Source: Micromonosporaceae bacterium (GTDB taxonomy: Bacteria > Actinomycetota > Actinomycetes > Mycobacteriales > Micromonosporaceae). From it: a stretch of 33,308 bases of DNA. A program made the translations under genes and the position numbers. The stretch covers positions 1-33,308 of the forward strand of contig SLSW01000128.1 in the NCBI GenBank assembly GCA_007130245.1, read 5' to 3'. This document shows, in pieces, positions 14,795-25,554 of this stretch (within the stretch, counting starts at the first letter, position 1; every line of letters begins with the position of its first letter). The notes below the pieces were generated by a model. It searched no databases. It saw only the letters and a program-made list of their open reading frames with translations, and was not told where the DNA came from.

Positions 14795-15753
14795 GCGAGT
14801 GGGACCGGGCCAGCGGCTCCGACAGCGGCACCAGACAGCCTCGCGGCCACGATCGCGCGGACCTGCGCCCGTACCACTTCCGGGGTGAACACCAGCTGGT
14901 CGTGAGTGAAACGGACCACCATGATCCCCATCGCGGCCAGTTCCGCGTCCCGCCGCGCGTCCCGCTCCCTGGCCGCCGTCGAGTGGTGCCACTTGGCGCC
15001 GTCGAGCTCGAAGTTCACCCGCGAACGCGGGCAGTAGACATCAAGGTAGACCGATCGGGCCCCTACCCTCACCCGTACCTGGCGGACGAGCCTCGGCATG
15101 TCCGGACCGGTGAACACGCGCTCGTATCCCCACAGCTCGAGTTCGCTGCGGCAGCCCAGGTCCAGCAGGTTCACCAGCCGCAGCAACTCGAATCGACCCG
15201 GGACGTTGACGTTCGCCTCAGCCGCCGCACGCAACCGCGCCGGTGTGGTGAGCCGGTCGCCGACCGATGCGATCACCGCCGCGCGGCGCGCGTCCCGCGG
15301 CAGCAGCAGCCAGGAGTCGACGGCGGCCTGCTCTACCCGGCACACCGGTATCCCGCGGCGGACCACGACGCCTGAGCCGGTCGGGTGGAATCCGCGACGT
15401 CGGTGCACGACGACCCCGGCCGTCCCGCGCGGGCGCTGGCTGGCGGGCACCAACACGTGCACCGGGACGCCTGAAGTCCCTGCCCCGTCGTGCGGACCGG
15501 GAAGGTTCCACACCCGCAACGCCGTGAGGTGGCTCAACGCCGCCGCGGGACCGCCGTAGCGCACGGCCGCCCGCGCCTGTGTCCACCACTCGCCGGCCCG
15601 GGCGGGATCCACGTAGACCCGCGGGAACATCCGGAGCACCGCACCGGTGCGCACCGCATGGTCGAGCACGTGATGCGGCATCCGCGCCAGCGCCTCGCCA
15701 CGGGACACCACACCCTCGTTCTCCGCGAGCAGCGCGGCCAGACTCCGGTTCAC
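14791..15753 (-). CDS. AbiEi-like/DUF559 (Vsr-like) nuclease-domain protein
   Basis: This is a 320-aa protein with a GTG start; no good ribosome binding site is seen. The N-terminal half resembles AbiEi-type antitoxin/regulator proteins: a helix-turn-helix-like segment followed by GAVLRMFPRVYVDPAR, where a typical pattern places aromatic and Val-Tyr residues. The C-terminal part (about 235-310) looks like a DUF559, very-short-patch-repair-like endonuclease fold: SVYLDVYCPRSRVNFELDGAKWHH followed by ERDARRDAELAAMGIMVVRFT, with the acidic-Glu-Asp and Lys/His core. No AbiEii toxin partner is present. The TGA lies inside repeat copy A, and copy B lies 141 bp upstream of the start, so the gene is bracketed. 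Transfer or duplication with the repeats is possible. Confidence 0.85.
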   Translation of the reverse strand: MNRSLAALLAENEGVVSRGEALARMPHHVLDHAVRTGAVLRMFPRVYVDPARAGEWWTQARAAVRYGGPAAALSHLTALRVWNLPGPHDGAGTSGVPVHVLVPASQRPRGTAGVVVHRRRGFHPTGSGVVVRRGIPVCRVEQAAVDSWLLLPRDARRAAVIASVGDRLTTPARLRAAAEANVNVPGRFELLRLVNLLDLGCRSELELWGYERVFTGPDMPRLVRQVRVRVGARSVYLDVYCPRSRVNFELDGAKWHHSTAARERDARRDAELAAMGIMVVRFTHDQLVFTPEVVRAQVRAIVAARLSGAAVGAAGPVPLA

Positions 15754-15894
15754 GCCGCGGAGTCAACCGGGGTAGGCCGGACAGGTCCACCGGCGAGGGC
15801 GGCACGTGTGGACACGCGGGTTGCTGTGGACAGTCACCGGACCGGCCGGGAATGTGCTAGGGAGGTTGAGCGGGAACCGCCCAGTTCCGTCAGA

Positions 15895-15969
15895 GATCGG
15901 TGCCAGTGGACGCGCTACTCGACGATCCGCGCCGGATCGTGGGGTACCGGGTCCACTGGTGCCGATCAC
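15895..15969. repeat. Palindromic repeat, copy B (75 bp), between the 407-aa and AbiEi genes
   Basis: It has the same sequence and orientation as copy A: GATCGGTGCCAGTGGACGCG... for 52 bp identical, then a variable few bases, then the right arm GTCCACTGGTGCCGATC. Read as RNA, the 17-bp outer stem pairs with only two G-U wobbles in the top strand, and the inner CGATCC/GGATCG hairpin pairs completely. It lies 15 bp after the stop of the 407-aa gene, while copy A is at the stop of the AbiEi gene. Both copies therefore sit right after a leftward stop codon. Confidence 0.85.
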
Positions 15970-15984
15970 CCGCCGGTGGGCGGG

Positions 15985-17208
15985 TCAGCCCTGGCGGGGA
16001 ATCCCGTACGGTTCGCCCTTGCCCTCGTCCAACCATGCGCTGACCGCGACCTCGTCACTCGGGTCCACGCCCTCGGCCACCATCTGGCTCGCGGCCGACA
16101 CCGCCGCGCTGCGCCGCTCACCGGTGCGGTGCAGCCGTGCGAACTCGGGCGCCATCGAGTCGATCGCGCGGGCGATCTCCGCCACCGCGGCCGGTGGCAG
16201 GCCGCGCCGCTCCGCGGCCCAGCTGGTCCAGGCACGCAGCACCGGCGGCAGCGCGGTCACGTCGTCGTCGTCCAGGATCGCGCGGCGGTGCACCCAGTCC
16301 AGCAGGAACAACCCGACCACCGCGGGGCTCCACCGCAGCGGGTCGGTGTCCGGGGCGTCGCGCGCGAAGTCGAGGATCAGCTGAACGGCGTACCGGAGCG
16401 CTGCTTCCGCCTGGTCGCTGTCGCGGTCCAGGCCGGCGGCGTGCGCCGAGCCGAGGAACGCCCGCGCCAGTGCGTCCGGGTCGGGCGACGCGCCGGCAGC
16501 GTCCCCGCTACCCGGCGCGGCGCCGTTGGCGGGCATCCCGGCCAGCCGGGCCGCCACCAGCGCCCGGTCGGTGGCCAGCTCCCCCTCCGACGGCAGCGCC
16601 GAGAGGCGGTCCGTGATCTCCAGATAGAAGCTCACCTGCGCCCGCCAGGCCGCCGGGTCCACCTCGGTGAACCAGATCATCTCGTCGGTGCCGGCGGCCG
16701 CCCGCACCTCGTCCAACACCGTGTGCGCCGGACGGCCGACGAACAGGTCCTTGACGATGCCGACGTTGTGGTCCACCAGCGCCACCACGGCGTGCTCGCC
16801 CCCGCCGACGTCCGGATCGTCGTAGGTGAACACCGCCAGGTAGCTGGTCTGGTCGCCGTACACATCGCCGTACGCCCAGGTGCCCACCGTGCGCGCCCGG
16901 CCGAGCTGCCCCGCCCAGGGCGCCGGGTCCGTGCCGGGTATGACCCGGGCGGCACCGGTGGCGTCGGGCACGAGCGCCGCGAAAACGCTGCGGATCGCCC
17001 GCGCGGACACGGTGCGCCGGCGGGAGGTGGCGGCGAGGAACTCGCCGACGAAGTCGCGCACCGCCTCCGGCCGGGGCGCGTCGGCCACCGCGTACACGCT
17101 GCCCAGTAACGCCGCGCCCAGCATCTCGGCGTCCAGCGCGGTGGGCACCTTCGCGAGGTCACGGGCGGCGTGCAGGACCGCTTCGTGTGGGGTCCGGGGT
17201 GTCGCCAT
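15985..17208 (-). CDS. Conserved hypothetical protein, 407 aa (fourth gene of GTPase operon)
   Basis: The protein is soluble, without a signal peptide or membrane helix. I do not recognise the family. Two regions can be seen: an N-terminal alpha/beta part (about 1-190) with GTWAYGDVYGDQTSYLAVFTYDD and HAVVALVDHNVGIVKDLFVG, and a mostly helical C-terminal part (about 230-407) with LLDWVHRRAIL and VLRAWTSWAAERRGLP. An Ala/Gly-rich linker lies between them. The ATG at 17208 follows the membrane-protein stop by 9 bp, which makes it the fourth gene of the leftward operon. A function linked to the upstream GTPases is possible only by context. Confidence 0.75.
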   Translation of the reverse strand: MATPRTPHEAVLHAARDLAKVPTALDAEMLGAALLGSVYAVADAPRPEAVRDFVGEFLAATSRRRTVSARAIRSVFAALVPDATGAARVIPGTDPAPWAGQLGRARTVGTWAYGDVYGDQTSYLAVFTYDDPDVGGGEHAVVALVDHNVGIVKDLFVGRPAHTVLDEVRAAAGTDEMIWFTEVDPAAWRAQVSFYLEITDRLSALPSEGELATDRALVAARLAGMPANGAAPGSGDAAGASPDPDALARAFLGSAHAAGLDRDSDQAEAALRYAVQLILDFARDAPDTDPLRWSPAVVGLFLLDWVHRRAILDDDDVTALPPVLRAWTSWAAERRGLPPAAVAEIARAIDSMAPEFARLHRTGERRSAAVSAASQMVAEGVDPSDEVAVSAWLDEGKGEPYGIPRQG

Positions 17209-17217
17209 GGTCCGACC

Positions 17218-17664
17218 CTACGCGCCCGACCGGGCGGACGCGCGTACGCTTCGGTGCGGCGTGCCCTGGTTGATCCACAGCAGCGCGAGCGGCACCAGCA
17301 CCCCGAGCAGCAGCGAGACCAGGCTCGCCGCCAGCGTCGCGCCGGCGAGGTCGCCGTGGCGCACCGCGTGGTAGCCGAGGTGGATCGCCGAGAAGACCAC
17401 CACGCCGGTCAGCACCACCGCCGTCACCCGCCGGTCGACCAGCGTCGCCGCCAGCAACAGCAGTACGCCGAAGGCGGTGAACGCGGCGCCGACGTCGACC
17501 ATCAGGTGCTCGTTGAACGGCGGGTACGCGGCCGTCCAGCCGGGGCCGAAGCCGGGGAAGGCGTCGAAGAAACGCCGTGGTGCCGCGACCGCGGCCACGC
17601 CCCAGATCAGGTGCAGCAGGCCCAGCACGGTCAGACCGCCACGCAGCAGGCGGCGGCGGATCAT
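17218..17664 (-). CDS. Small four-helix membrane protein
   Basis: This is a 148-aa protein starting MIRRRLLRGGLTVLG. Its ATG overlaps the stop of the upstream GTPase gene (ATGA), so translation is coupled. Four membrane helices are predicted at about 8-28, 55-76, 80-100 and 110-135, with a loop RRFFDAFPGFGPGWTAAYPPFNEH between the first and second. The layout recalls DUF4345/DoxX-like small membrane proteins, but no catalytic residue identifies it. It probably works in the membrane together with the GTPase that carries its own two helices. Confidence 0.85.
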   Translation of the reverse strand: MIRRRLLRGGLTVLGLLHLIWGVAAVAAPRRFFDAFPGFGPGWTAAYPPFNEHLMVDVGAAFTAFGVLLLLAATLVDRRVTAVVLTGVVVFSAIHLGYHAVRHGDLAGATLAASLVSLLLGVLVPLALLWINQGTPHRSVRASARSGA

Positions 17665-19412
17665 CCGTCCCGCCCCCGGGCGTCGGCGAGCGCATCGCGG
17701 GCCTCCGCGTAGGCGCGCAGCACCTCGGCCACGGGTGCCACCACCCGGGTGCGCCCCAGTTCGGTGATCGCCGCCCGGAGGCGTGCGGCTTCCCGTTCGC
17801 TGGCCCGGCGGGCCGCCCACGTGGCCAGTGGCCGCGCCGCCAGCGCCAGCAGCAGTCCCACTCCGACGCCGCCGACCAGCAGCAGCACCGGAACCGACAG
17901 CGGTCCCGCCTGCGGCGGCTCGGTCGGGATCCCGAGGGCCGCCAGGAGCCAGCCCAGGACCAGCCAGCCGGCTCCCACCAGTGCGGCTGCCGTGGCCAAC
18001 CACTCGCCGGCGCCGACTGCCCGCCACCACCGTGGCGTGTGGTGGGCGCGGGACGCGGTGGTGGCCACCGCCTGGTCCAGCGCCTCCGGCAGCCCGTCCA
18101 GTCGTGACCGGGCCGCGGCGGACACCGCCTCCGGCCACGGCTCGGGCAGCCCGGCGGCCGCCCGGTCGCCGACGGTGCGGGCGACGAGGCTGGCAGCGGC
18201 GCGCGGCCCCTCGGCGGTCTCGGGTGCCGTGACCGGTGCGCCGAACCCCGACATCCGCGGGCCGGCCACCCCGCCCGGTGCACCGGTGATGCCTGGAGCA
18301 CCTGGACCACCGCCGGCGCCCAGCGCCGGCCCATGGGGACGCCGCCACGGATCGGGTCCGCGGCGACGCAACGAACGCAGCAGCGGCCAGATCATCGCGG
18401 CACCGGCGCGGTAACGGTACGAGGTGACCATCGCCTGGACCACGGCCTGCGCACCGGCCACGTCGGCCAGCCCGCGCGCTACCTGGCGCACCGCCGACGG
18501 TCCCACCAGCTCCTCCGCGGCCGGCGGTCCCACCAGCTCTGACAGGTCTTCCACCGCCAGGTCCACGTCGGCGGCCAGTCGCTGCGCCACCGCCCGCCGA
18601 CCGTTGACCACCTCCTCCAGCCGGGCCTGCAGCTCGGCCAGCCCGGCCGGTGCGTCCACGGCCGAGGTGGCGATGGTCGCCACCCCGTCCAGCCCGTCGG
18701 CGTTGAGCAGCCGGCGCAGGTCGGCCATCAGCTGTTCCAGGTCGGGGGCGCTGAGCAGGTCCGCCTGGTTGAGCGCGACCAGCGTGACCTCGCGGTGGCG
18801 TCGGAACCTGGGCAGATGCCGCTCGTGGATGACCTGGTCGGCGTACTTCTGCGGGTCCACCACCCACACCACCAGGTCGACCAGTCCGAGCAGGCGCGTG
18901 ACCTCGGCGGCGTGCTCGCGCTCGACCGAGTCGAAGTCGGGCAGGTCCAGCAGCACCAACCCGCGCAGCGGCGACTGGCCGTCCACCACCTGCGCCTGCC
19001 GGAACCAGTGCGCCGGGGTGACCTTCAGCCATTCGAGCAGGTCGGTGACCTCCTCCGGGGCGCCCCACACGCAGGCGTACGCCTCGCTGGTGGTGGGACG
19101 GCGTACGCCGACCGGCGACAGCTCCTGACCGGCCAGGGCGTTGAAGAGGCTGGACTTGCCACCGCCGGTGGCCCCGGCCAGGGCCACCACGGTGTGCTCG
19201 CGGGACAGCGCCAGGCGCTGCTCCGCGTGTGCCACCACGGTGTGCGCCCAGGAGAGCCGTTCCGCCGGCAGGTACGCCTCGCCAGCGCGCAGGAAGCGAC
19301 GCAGGCCGTCCACCCTGGCCGTCAGCGCGGTTGCCTCGGCGTCGCCTCCGTTGTCTCGCGCCCGGACACCGACCCCGTGCAGCGTGGTGTCTCGCAGGCG
19401 CTGGGCGGTCAC
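17661..19412 (-). CDS. Dynamin-like GTPase with two membrane helices
   Basis: This is a 583-aa GTPase, GTG start overlapping the stop of the partner gene (GTGA). The G domain shows G1 GATGGGKSSLFNAL (about 80-93), G3 DLPDFDS (about 156-162) and G4 NQAD (about 215-218), which gives guanine specificity. A disordered Pro/Gly-rich stretch (about 355-400) precedes two membrane helices (about 455-480 and 492-515) and a helical tail. The size, tandem arrangement with a second GTPase and C-terminal helix pair recall bacterial dynamins such as the DynA/DynB pair of Streptomyces sporulation septa; the family link is my inference. It is probably involved in membrane remodelling or cell division. Confidence 0.85.
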   Translation of the reverse strand: MTAQRLRDTTLHGVGVRARDNGGDAEATALTARVDGLRRFLRAGEAYLPAERLSWAHTVVAHAEQRLALSREHTVVALAGATGGGKSSLFNALAGQELSPVGVRRPTTSEAYACVWGAPEEVTDLLEWLKVTPAHWFRQAQVVDGQSPLRGLVLLDLPDFDSVEREHAAEVTRLLGLVDLVVWVVDPQKYADQVIHERHLPRFRRHREVTLVALNQADLLSAPDLEQLMADLRRLLNADGLDGVATIATSAVDAPAGLAELQARLEEVVNGRRAVAQRLAADVDLAVEDLSELVGPPAAEELVGPSAVRQVARGLADVAGAQAVVQAMVTSYRYRAGAAMIWPLLRSLRRRGPDPWRRPHGPALGAGGGPGAPGITGAPGGVAGPRMSGFGAPVTAPETAEGPRAAASLVARTVGDRAAAGLPEPWPEAVSAAARSRLDGLPEALDQAVATTASRAHHTPRWWRAVGAGEWLATAAALVGAGWLVLGWLLAALGIPTEPPQAGPLSVPVLLLVGGVGVGLLLALAARPLATWAARRASEREAARLRAAITELGRTRVVAPVAEVLRAYAEARDALADARGRDG

Positions 19413-21172
19413 TGTCCGTCCTCCTCCGCGTCCGCCCGCGTCTGCTCCGCCGCTGGTGTGCTGGCCATCGCGTCGCTGAACGCGGCTGCCCGGACCCGCT
19501 CCAGTGCCGCAGCGCGCTCCCGCAGCCGCCGGGCGACGCTCGTGTCCAGCGAAGATCCCGCCAGCCGATCCAGGTAGCGGGCGGCCTCACCGTCGAGGAG
19601 CACACTGATCCGGTCCAGCAGGTCGTCACGCGCCTTGGCCGCCAGCTTGCGCACGACCTCGTCTTCGAGCACCGCGGCCAGCACCTGCCGGTCCTCGTCG
19701 GTGGTGACGGCCGGCGGCACCGGTGGCGCGGCCACCGCCATCAGCACCAGCGCCGCGGTGGCTTCGGTGGCGTAGGCCGGCCGGGCCGCCTCGGTGGTCG
19801 TCTCGCTGCGCACCAGGTCGAGCGTGTCGTCACGCCAGTGGGCGACCATGCTGGCGACCGGATCCTCGCCCCGGGCGCCGGCGGCCGGGGCGGGGCGGGG
19901 CGCCGACAGGTCCGCTCCGGTCTCACCGGCCAGCAACGGCTCGGCGCCCACGTGGGCGTGCCAGGCCCGGTAGGTCTGTTCCGCGGCGTCCACGGTCACC
20001 GACCGCACCAGCGCCACCAGACGGGACTCGACGGCGGCGGCCAGTGGCCGGCCGGCCCCGCTGGACCTGGTGACGGCGGCCGCCAGCCGGTCGCGTAGCC
20101 GTCCGGCCGCGGCCAGCGGCGTGCGCAGCCACTCGTCGGTGGCCACGAACTCCTGCCAGCGGGCCATCACCTCGCCGCGCAGCAACGCGCCGTCCCGGAT
20201 GCCGCGTTCGGCGGCCGAACGCGCCGCGCCGTACGCCATGCCGACGTGCTCGGCGAGCACTTCCGCGACCGCCACCTGCTCCTCTACCGCGCTGGCCAGC
20301 ACCTCCACGCTCGGCGAGAGTGCGGCGACCGCCCCGTCCAGGGTCTGCCGCACCAGCGCGGCGCGGGCCGCGGCGTCGGCGGCCAGCGCGTCGAGCCAGT
20401 CCCGCAGTGGGGTGAGCGCGGTCTCCGGCAGCAGGCCGTAGTCGTCGACCCGGGTCTCCGGCACCACGAACAGGGGCGTATCGGCCAGCCCGTTGGCGGC
20501 GAGCATTTCGCGGATGTGGTCGACCACCTCGGCGGTCGCGTGGTCGCGCACCCGCCCGAGCACCAGCGCGACCACCGTGCCGCGCTCGCGCGCGGTGTGC
20601 AGCAGCTGCCACGGCACGGCGTCGGCGTACCGGGCGGCGGTGACCATGAACAGCCACAGGTCGGCGGCGGCCAGCAGCTGGTGGCTGACCGCGCGGCTCT
20701 GCCCCACTACCGAGTCGATGTCCGGCGTGTCGAGGAAGGCGCAGCCGGCGTCGAGCGCCGGTGCGGTGACCAGGTGCAGCCGGCCGGGGTCAGCGGTGGG
20801 GCTGCTGGTGCGGGTGAAGCGGCCGAGCAGCGTGGTGCCGCGGAACCAGGTCGCGTCGGTGGGGTGGCAGACCAGCACCGGCGCCCGGGTTGTGGGCCGC
20901 AGCACTCCGGCCGCGCTGGCCGGGGCCCGGATCAGGCTGTTGACCAGCGTCGACTTGCCGGCACCGGTCGGTCCGCCGACCGCGGCCAGCAGCGGCGCAT
21001 CCGGGTGGGCCAGGCGGGGCAGCAGGTAGTCGTCGAGCTGTGCGCGCACGCCGGCGGCTATCCCGTCGGCGTGCTCAGCAGAAGGCAGCGCCAGCGGAAG
21101 GGGCGTCTCCGCTACCGCCGCTCGCAGCTCGCGCAGCGCCTGCTCGAGGTCGCTGCGCGCGTCGTCCGGCAT
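19409..21172 (-). CDS. Dynamin-like GTPase, soluble partner
   Basis: A 587-aa GTPase (ATG 21172; GTG 21178 or 21175 in frame are alternatives, none with a clear ribosome binding site). G1 is GGPTGAGKSTLVNSL (about residues 66-80) and G3 is DTPDIDS (about 148-154). The G4 position reads LGRVRD, which departs from NKxD, so nucleotide preference may be relaxed. The rest is long helices, with no membrane segment. It is the first gene of the leftward operon with the membrane-bound GTPase, so the two probably form hetero-oligomers as known for paired bacterial dynamins. It diverges from dnaK, with the HAIR sites in between. Confidence 0.85.
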   Translation of the reverse strand: MPDDARSDLEQALRELRAAVAETPLPLALPSAEHADGIAAGVRAQLDDYLLPRLAHPDAPLLAAVGGPTGAGKSTLVNSLIRAPASAAGVLRPTTRAPVLVCHPTDATWFRGTTLLGRFTRTSSPTADPGRLHLVTAPALDAGCAFLDTPDIDSVVGQSRAVSHQLLAAADLWLFMVTAARYADAVPWQLLHTARERGTVVALVLGRVRDHATAEVVDHIREMLAANGLADTPLFVVPETRVDDYGLLPETALTPLRDWLDALAADAAARAALVRQTLDGAVAALSPSVEVLASAVEEQVAVAEVLAEHVGMAYGAARSAAERGIRDGALLRGEVMARWQEFVATDEWLRTPLAAAGRLRDRLAAAVTRSSGAGRPLAAAVESRLVALVRSVTVDAAEQTYRAWHAHVGAEPLLAGETGADLSAPRPAPAAGARGEDPVASMVAHWRDDTLDLVRSETTTEAARPAYATEATAALVLMAVAAPPVPPAVTTDEDRQVLAAVLEDEVVRKLAAKARDDLLDRISVLLDGEAARYLDRLAGSSLDTSVARRLRERAAALERVRAAAFSDAMASTPAAEQTRADAEEDGQ

Positions 21173-21227
21173 CACCACGAACTAAGCCTGCCCGATTCGC
21201 GTACAGGTCCACAAGCTTCGTGACAAT

Positions 21228-21248
21228 CTTGCGCAGGGTTGACTCAAC
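21228..21248 (+). promoter_or_regulatory. HAIR-like HspR operator 1 upstream of dnaK
   Basis: CTTGCGC-N7-ACTCAAC matches the HAIR consensus CTTGAGT-N7-ACTCAAG at 11 of 14 positions with the correct 7-bp spacing. It lies in the divergent spacer between the GTPase operon and dnaK, about 95 bp before the dnaK ATG. A second, better site lies downstream. HspR is encoded as the last gene of the dnaK operon. Confidence 0.6.
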
Positions 21249-21255
21249 CCATTGT

Positions 21256-21281
21256 TTGACGATCAGCCAGCATGTGGCAGG

Positions 21282-21283
<2 letters not shown>
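21256..21283 (+). promoter_or_regulatory. dnaK promoter (TTGACG -35, CAGGAT -10)
   Basis: TTGACG (21256-21261) and CAGGAT (21278-21283) are spaced by 16 bp. The second HAIR overlaps the -10 and start region, so bound HspR would block initiation. The -10 is not close to consensus. Confidence 0.45.
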
Positions 21284-23940
<2,657 letters not shown>

Positions 23941-23945
23941 GCGCC

Positions 23946-25142
23946 ATGAGCTCGAAGGACTGGTTGGAGAAGGACTTCTACCAGGTCCTCGGTGTGCCCA
24001 AGAGTGCCTCCACGAGCGACATCAAGAAGGCCTACCGCAAGCTCGCCCGGGAGCTGCACCCGGACCACAACCCCGGTGATGCGCAGGCCGAGACCCGGTT
24101 CAAGGAGGTCTCCGAGGCCTACCACGTGCTCTCCGACGAGGGCAAGCGCAAGGAGTACGACGAGATGCGCTCCCTGTTCGGGTCCGGCGCGTTCCGGCGC
24201 GGGGCCCGGCAGAGCGCACCGGGCGGTTTCGACGTGTCCGACCTGTTCGGCGGGGCGGATCCGCGGACCGCCGGCGGCGACCGGCGGTTCGGCGGGGGGA
24301 GCTTCTCGGACCTGTTCAGCTCGATCTTTTCCGGTGGTGCCGGGCAGCGGCGCCCGACCCGCGGCCGTGACGTGGAGACCGAGGTCACGCTCGATTTCTC
24401 CGACGCGGTGCGTGGCACCACCTTGCCGCTGAGCCTACGTGCCCCGGGGGTATGCGACACCTGCGGCGGCGACGGCGCCAAGGCGGGGACCCAGCCGCGC
24501 ACCTGCACGCAGTGCCTCGGCACCGGGCTGGTCACCCGCAACCAGGGGTCGTTCAGCTTCTCCGAGCCGTGCCGCGAGTGCCAGGGCGTGGGGACGGTCG
24601 TCACCGAGAAGTGTCCGGAGTGCAAAGGCACCGGCGGGGTGACCAAAACCCGGCGGCTGAACGTACGCATCCCGGCAGGGGTCGCCGACGGGCAGCGCAT
24701 CCGGCTGGCCGGTCGTGGCGAGCCGGGTGTGCGGGGCGGACCGGCCGGCGACCTGTACGTGCACGTGCGGGTCCGCTCGGACGTACTGTTCGGGCGCACC
24801 GGCGACCACCTGACTCTGACCGTGCCGATCACCTTTGCCGAGGCGGTGCAGGGGGTGGACCTGCGGGTGCCCACGTTGGACGGGCAGGTGACGTTACGGG
24901 TGCCTGCGGGCACACCGTCGGGTCGTACCCTGCGCGCCCGCGGCAAGGGCGTCACGCGGCGCGACGGCACCAGCGGCGACCTGCTGGTCACCGTGGAGAT
25001 CGTGGTCCCGACCGAGCTGTCGAAGGACGCTCGGGTGGCGCTGGAGTCGTTCGCGGAGGCGACCGGCCCGGCACCGCGCGAGAATCTCGAGCGATCCACC
25101 ACCCGCCAGCACACCACCGGGAAGGGAGCGACCAGTGGGTGA
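23946..25142 (+). CDS. dnaJ: Hsp40 co-chaperone DnaJ
   Basis: A 398-aa class A DnaJ. The J domain (about 9-75) contains the HPD motif in [13 protein letters not shown], which stimulates the DnaK ATPase. A Gly/Phe/Arg-rich region follows (about 75-140). The zinc-finger domain has the four CxxCxGxG-type repeats [24 protein letters not shown] and CPECKGTG (about 170-240). The two beta-sandwich substrate-binding domains complete the protein. The first residues, [16 protein letters not shown], match the actinobacterial DnaJ1 N-terminus. Its last codons overlap the hspR start by 8 bp. Confidence 0.97.
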   Translation: MSSKDWLEKDFYQVLGVPKSASTSDIKKAYRKLARELHPDHNPGDAQAETRFKEVSEAYHVLSDEGKRKEYDEMRSLFGSGAFRRGARQSAPGGFDVSDLFGGADPRTAGGDRRFGGGSFSDLFSSIFSGGAGQRRPTRGRDVETEVTLDFSDAVRGTTLPLSLRAPGVCDTCGGDGAKAGTQPRTCTQCLGTGLVTRNQGSFSFSEPCRECQGVGTVVTEKCPECKGTGGVTKTRRLNVRIPAGVADGQRIRLAGRGEPGVRGGPAGDLYVHVRVRSDVLFGRTGDHLTLTVPITFAEAVQGVDLRVPTLDGQVTLRVPAGTPSGRTLRARGKGVTRRDGTSGDLLVTVEIVVPTELSKDARVALESFAEATGPAPRENLERSTTRQHTTGKGATSG

Positions 25143-25554
25143 CAGTTCCACGGCTGACCAGATGCCGGACGCGAAGGTGCTGCTCATCTCGGTAGCGGCC
25201 AAGCTGGCCGGGATGCATCCGCAGACGCTGCGGCAGTACGACCGGCTCGGGTTGGTCGAGGCGGAGCGCACGCCGGGCGGCGGGCGCCGCTACAGCGTGC
25301 GCGACGTGGCCCTGCTGCGTGAGGTCCAGCGGCTGAGCCAGGATGAGGGCATCAATCTCGCCGGGGTGAAGCGGATCATCGAGCTGGAGCGGCTCGTGTC
25401 CGATATGCGCCAGCAGATGGACGAGATGGGGGACCGGCTGGCGATGGCACACCAGCGGATCGGTGAACTGGAGGCGCTGTCGGCGTTCCCGCGTGGTGAC
25501 CTGCTGCCGACGGCCCGCGCCTCGACCGAGGTGATGCTCTACCGCCGCCGCTGA
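25135..25554 (+). CDS. hspR: MerR-family heat-shock repressor HspR
   Basis: A 139-aa repressor with a GTG start at 25135, preceded by AAGGGAG and overlapping the end of dnaJ by 8 bp. The MerR-type winged helix is at about residues 20-85 ([37 protein letters not shown]), followed by a coiled coil (about 85-120, [27 protein letters not shown]). HspR with DnaK as corepressor binds HAIR sites; three such sites occur in this window (two before dnaK, one before clpB). The 3' end overlaps the convergent permease gene by 16 bp. Confidence 0.97.
   Translation: MGDSSTADQMPDAKVLLISVAAKLAGMHPQTLRQYDRLGLVEAERTPGGGRRYSVRDVALLREVQRLSQDEGINLAGVKRIIELERLVSDMRQQMDEMGDRLAMAHQRIGELEALSAFPRGDLLPTARASTEVMLYRRR

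Noticed and set aside
14718-15969. tRNA or IS end for the palindromic repeats
   Set aside because: No cloverleaf, no anticodon arm, no transposase, and no target-site duplication could be found around either copy.
15490-17109. 539-aa + ORF across the repeat and the 407-aa gene
   Set aside because: Antisense shadow of the 407-aa gene; the shared RYSTIRAGSWG peptide with another ORF is only the repeat read in frame.
17665-19629. N-terminal part of the 803-aa - ORF
   Set aside because: Out-of-frame reading of the GTPase gene; only its end (17218-17664) is real and coupled by ATGA.
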